NCBI GenBank assembly: GCA_963711725.1
Contig: CAVQFO010000040.1
Span: 1 to 54,498, forward strand
Length of the DNA: 54,498 nucleotides
Source of the DNA: CAVQFO01 sp963711725
GTDB taxonomy: Bacteria; Pseudomonadota; Gammaproteobacteria; Nitrococcales; Aquisalimonadaceae
Direction: 5' to 3'
Part shown: positions 53,629 through 54,498 of the stretch, piece by piece
How positions within the stretch are numbered: position 1 is the first letter of the stretch
Layout: each line of letters opens with the position of its first letter
Made by a program: the position numbers and the translations under genes
Notes under the pieces: generated by a model
What the model saw: the letters and a program-made list of their open reading frames with translations, nothing else
Databases searched by the model: none
Told to the model about the DNA's origin: nothing

Positions 53629-53942
53629 AACGGATCTCCCTGAGCATTCCTTAAAATTAACAAGCCCCCTATGTACGGTCTCTATCCAAGCGAGGAGTTC
53701 TCCCATTTGCCAACTGATACGGTCTTCCAAACTGGCGCTTTACGTTGTTAAGGAAGCGCAACAGAGCGACGTCACCCCTCACAAACATTAATGCATGGAA
53801 TGTACCGTAAGGTTCCGTGAAGAACTGAACGATCGTAATTACAATGAGTTATGAAACTATCCGCGACTGTTTTGCCTCGTGTAACGCGGGCTATCTGTAA
53901 AGTTTTGCGACATTCGGCATTTCGAAGCTCCACGGCCGGTCG
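53629..53942. other. Upstream region of the PEP-CTERM gene and left flank of the transposase remnant
   Basis: This interval is AT-richer than average and shows no coding frame I can support. The promoter of the PEP-CTERM gene should lie within about 100 bp of 53628, but no clear -35/-10 pair stands out. Confidence 0.4.
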
Positions 53943-54110
53943 AAAAAGTATCGAAGGTGGGCGATCTTCGGGCAGATCCGTCGAGAGCTGGGTGATGTGC
54001 TGAGGGGGCTGGCGGAGCAGAAGGAGGGCCGGATCGAAGAGGGGCACCTGATGCCGGATCATGTGCACATGAAGCTGGATGGGATTTCAGAACTGTATTT
54101 GATTGAGTAG
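53943..54110 (+). pseudogene. Remnant of an IS200/IS605-type transposase (TnpA)
   Basis: The frame reads KKYRRWAIFGQIRREL, then RGLAEQKEGRIEEGHLMPDH and VHM, the middle of a Y1 transposase including the HUH-type metal site (DHVHM). It then departs into unrelated residues and ends at TAG 54108-54110. The N-terminal strand before KYRR, the catalytic Tyr region and the C-terminal half are missing. It is therefore a fragment of about 45 homologous codons, a scar of an insertion sequence. Confidence 0.72.
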
Positions 54111-54498
54111 GAATTCCCAAGGTGATGGGGTGCCGGATTCTCACCAGAGGCACGCTAGCGCTGAAGACTCTCGCAATTAAGTAGCGGTGCGACTTGACTC
54201 CCAAACCGACGTTCCTGAGCCGCTCGGTGACGACTCGCCGAGAAAGCTGTCACGCGAGTAATCACTCGACGCCGTCTTTTTGAGTACGAGAACCTCGGAG
54301 CCCGTAGCCTAAACAGGGTCGAGGAGTTTCAGTCGTCTGGAAGAATTTCGTCAGAAACCGGGTCCTACAGGGGATGGACTTCAGTCATCCATTTATGGGA
54401 TTTACCATAATATACATTATACGCAGTCTCAAGGCTCTGGATGGGACGCGACGGGACCAAATCCGGTGCCCGATCTCCCGCAGAGCCCGTTGACAGTT
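54111..54498. other. Right end of the window, no gene seen
   Basis: No coding frame is supported. The sequence has short direct and inverted fragments (for example GGATG...CATCC near 54370-54395) but no recognisable insertion-sequence end or RNA gene. Confidence 0.4.

Overview
The window is a GC-rich chromosomal segment from a free-living gammaproteobacterium. The evidence is the gene content: a GacA/UvrY response regulator beside uvrC and pgsA, a FadI/FadJ beta-oxidation pair, the ribosomal oxygenase RoxA/YcfD, Fpr, a phasin (polyhydroxyalkanoate storage), a Tat-exported high-potential iron-sulfur protein and a PEP-CTERM protein. I cannot name the genus. Several intact-looking genes carry single lesions (a one-base frameshift in a uracil-DNA glycosylase, another in uvrC, an in-frame TGA in a DUF2945 gene), so both genuine decay and sequencing or assembly error must be kept in mind.

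Layout. 1-2.4 kb: the end of a repeat-rich protein, an outer-membrane barrel and a Crp/Fnr regulator. 2.4-6.7 kb: fadIJ divergent from a GntR/FCD regulator across two near-identical 12-bp operators with overlapping promoters. 6.8-13.4 kb: EamA transporter, fpr, small envelope proteins, a TPR glycosyltransferase-like protein, a first PagL-like lipid A deacylase, a secretin-type short-domain protein. 12.8-19.4 kb: DUF7931-GNAT-roxA operon, purB, fumC, phasin, a RibD-C reductase. 19.5-25.3 kb: MFS transporter, uvrY-udg-uvrC-pgsA and tRNA-Gly, tRNA-Cys, tRNA-Leu. 25.5-31.3 kb: Na+-dependent transporter, SnoaL-like protein, ABC-2 exporter, second PagL, DUF6763, HiPIP.

31.0-35.8 kb is the most unusual stretch: three leftward genes that could be one transcription unit. 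They encode a flavodoxin-fold oxidoreductase fused to a UbiA prenyltransferase, a UDP-sulfoquinovose-synthase-like (SQD1) domain fused to a class V PLP enzyme, and the HiPIP. A 268-bp fold-back MITE-like element bounded by TTAA lies beside it (35949-36216). 36.2-40.6 kb holds an AraC regulator, a Baeyer-Villiger-type flavin monooxygenase and two short-chain dehydrogenases. 40.7-43.4 kb: DksA/TraR protein, spermidine-synthase-like protein, secreted beta-propeller.

43.7-51.4 kb is a sulfonate catabolic cluster. A LacI regulator is divergent from hpsN (sulfopropanediol 3-dehydrogenase, a HisD homologue), an SDR and a zinc alcohol dehydrogenase (candidate HpsO/HpsP). Convergent to these are suyB and suyA (sulfolactate sulfo-lyase) and a HutC-type GntR regulator. 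Together they would take 2,3-dihydroxypropane-1-sulfonate through sulfolactate to pyruvate and sulfite. LacI-type palindromes precede hpsN, and a shared 14-bp operator lies before suyA and before the GntR gene. No sulfonate importer is visible in the cluster. The right end (51.6-54.5 kb) is gene-poor: a broken DUF2945 gene, a PEP-CTERM protein and a remnant of an IS200-type transposase.
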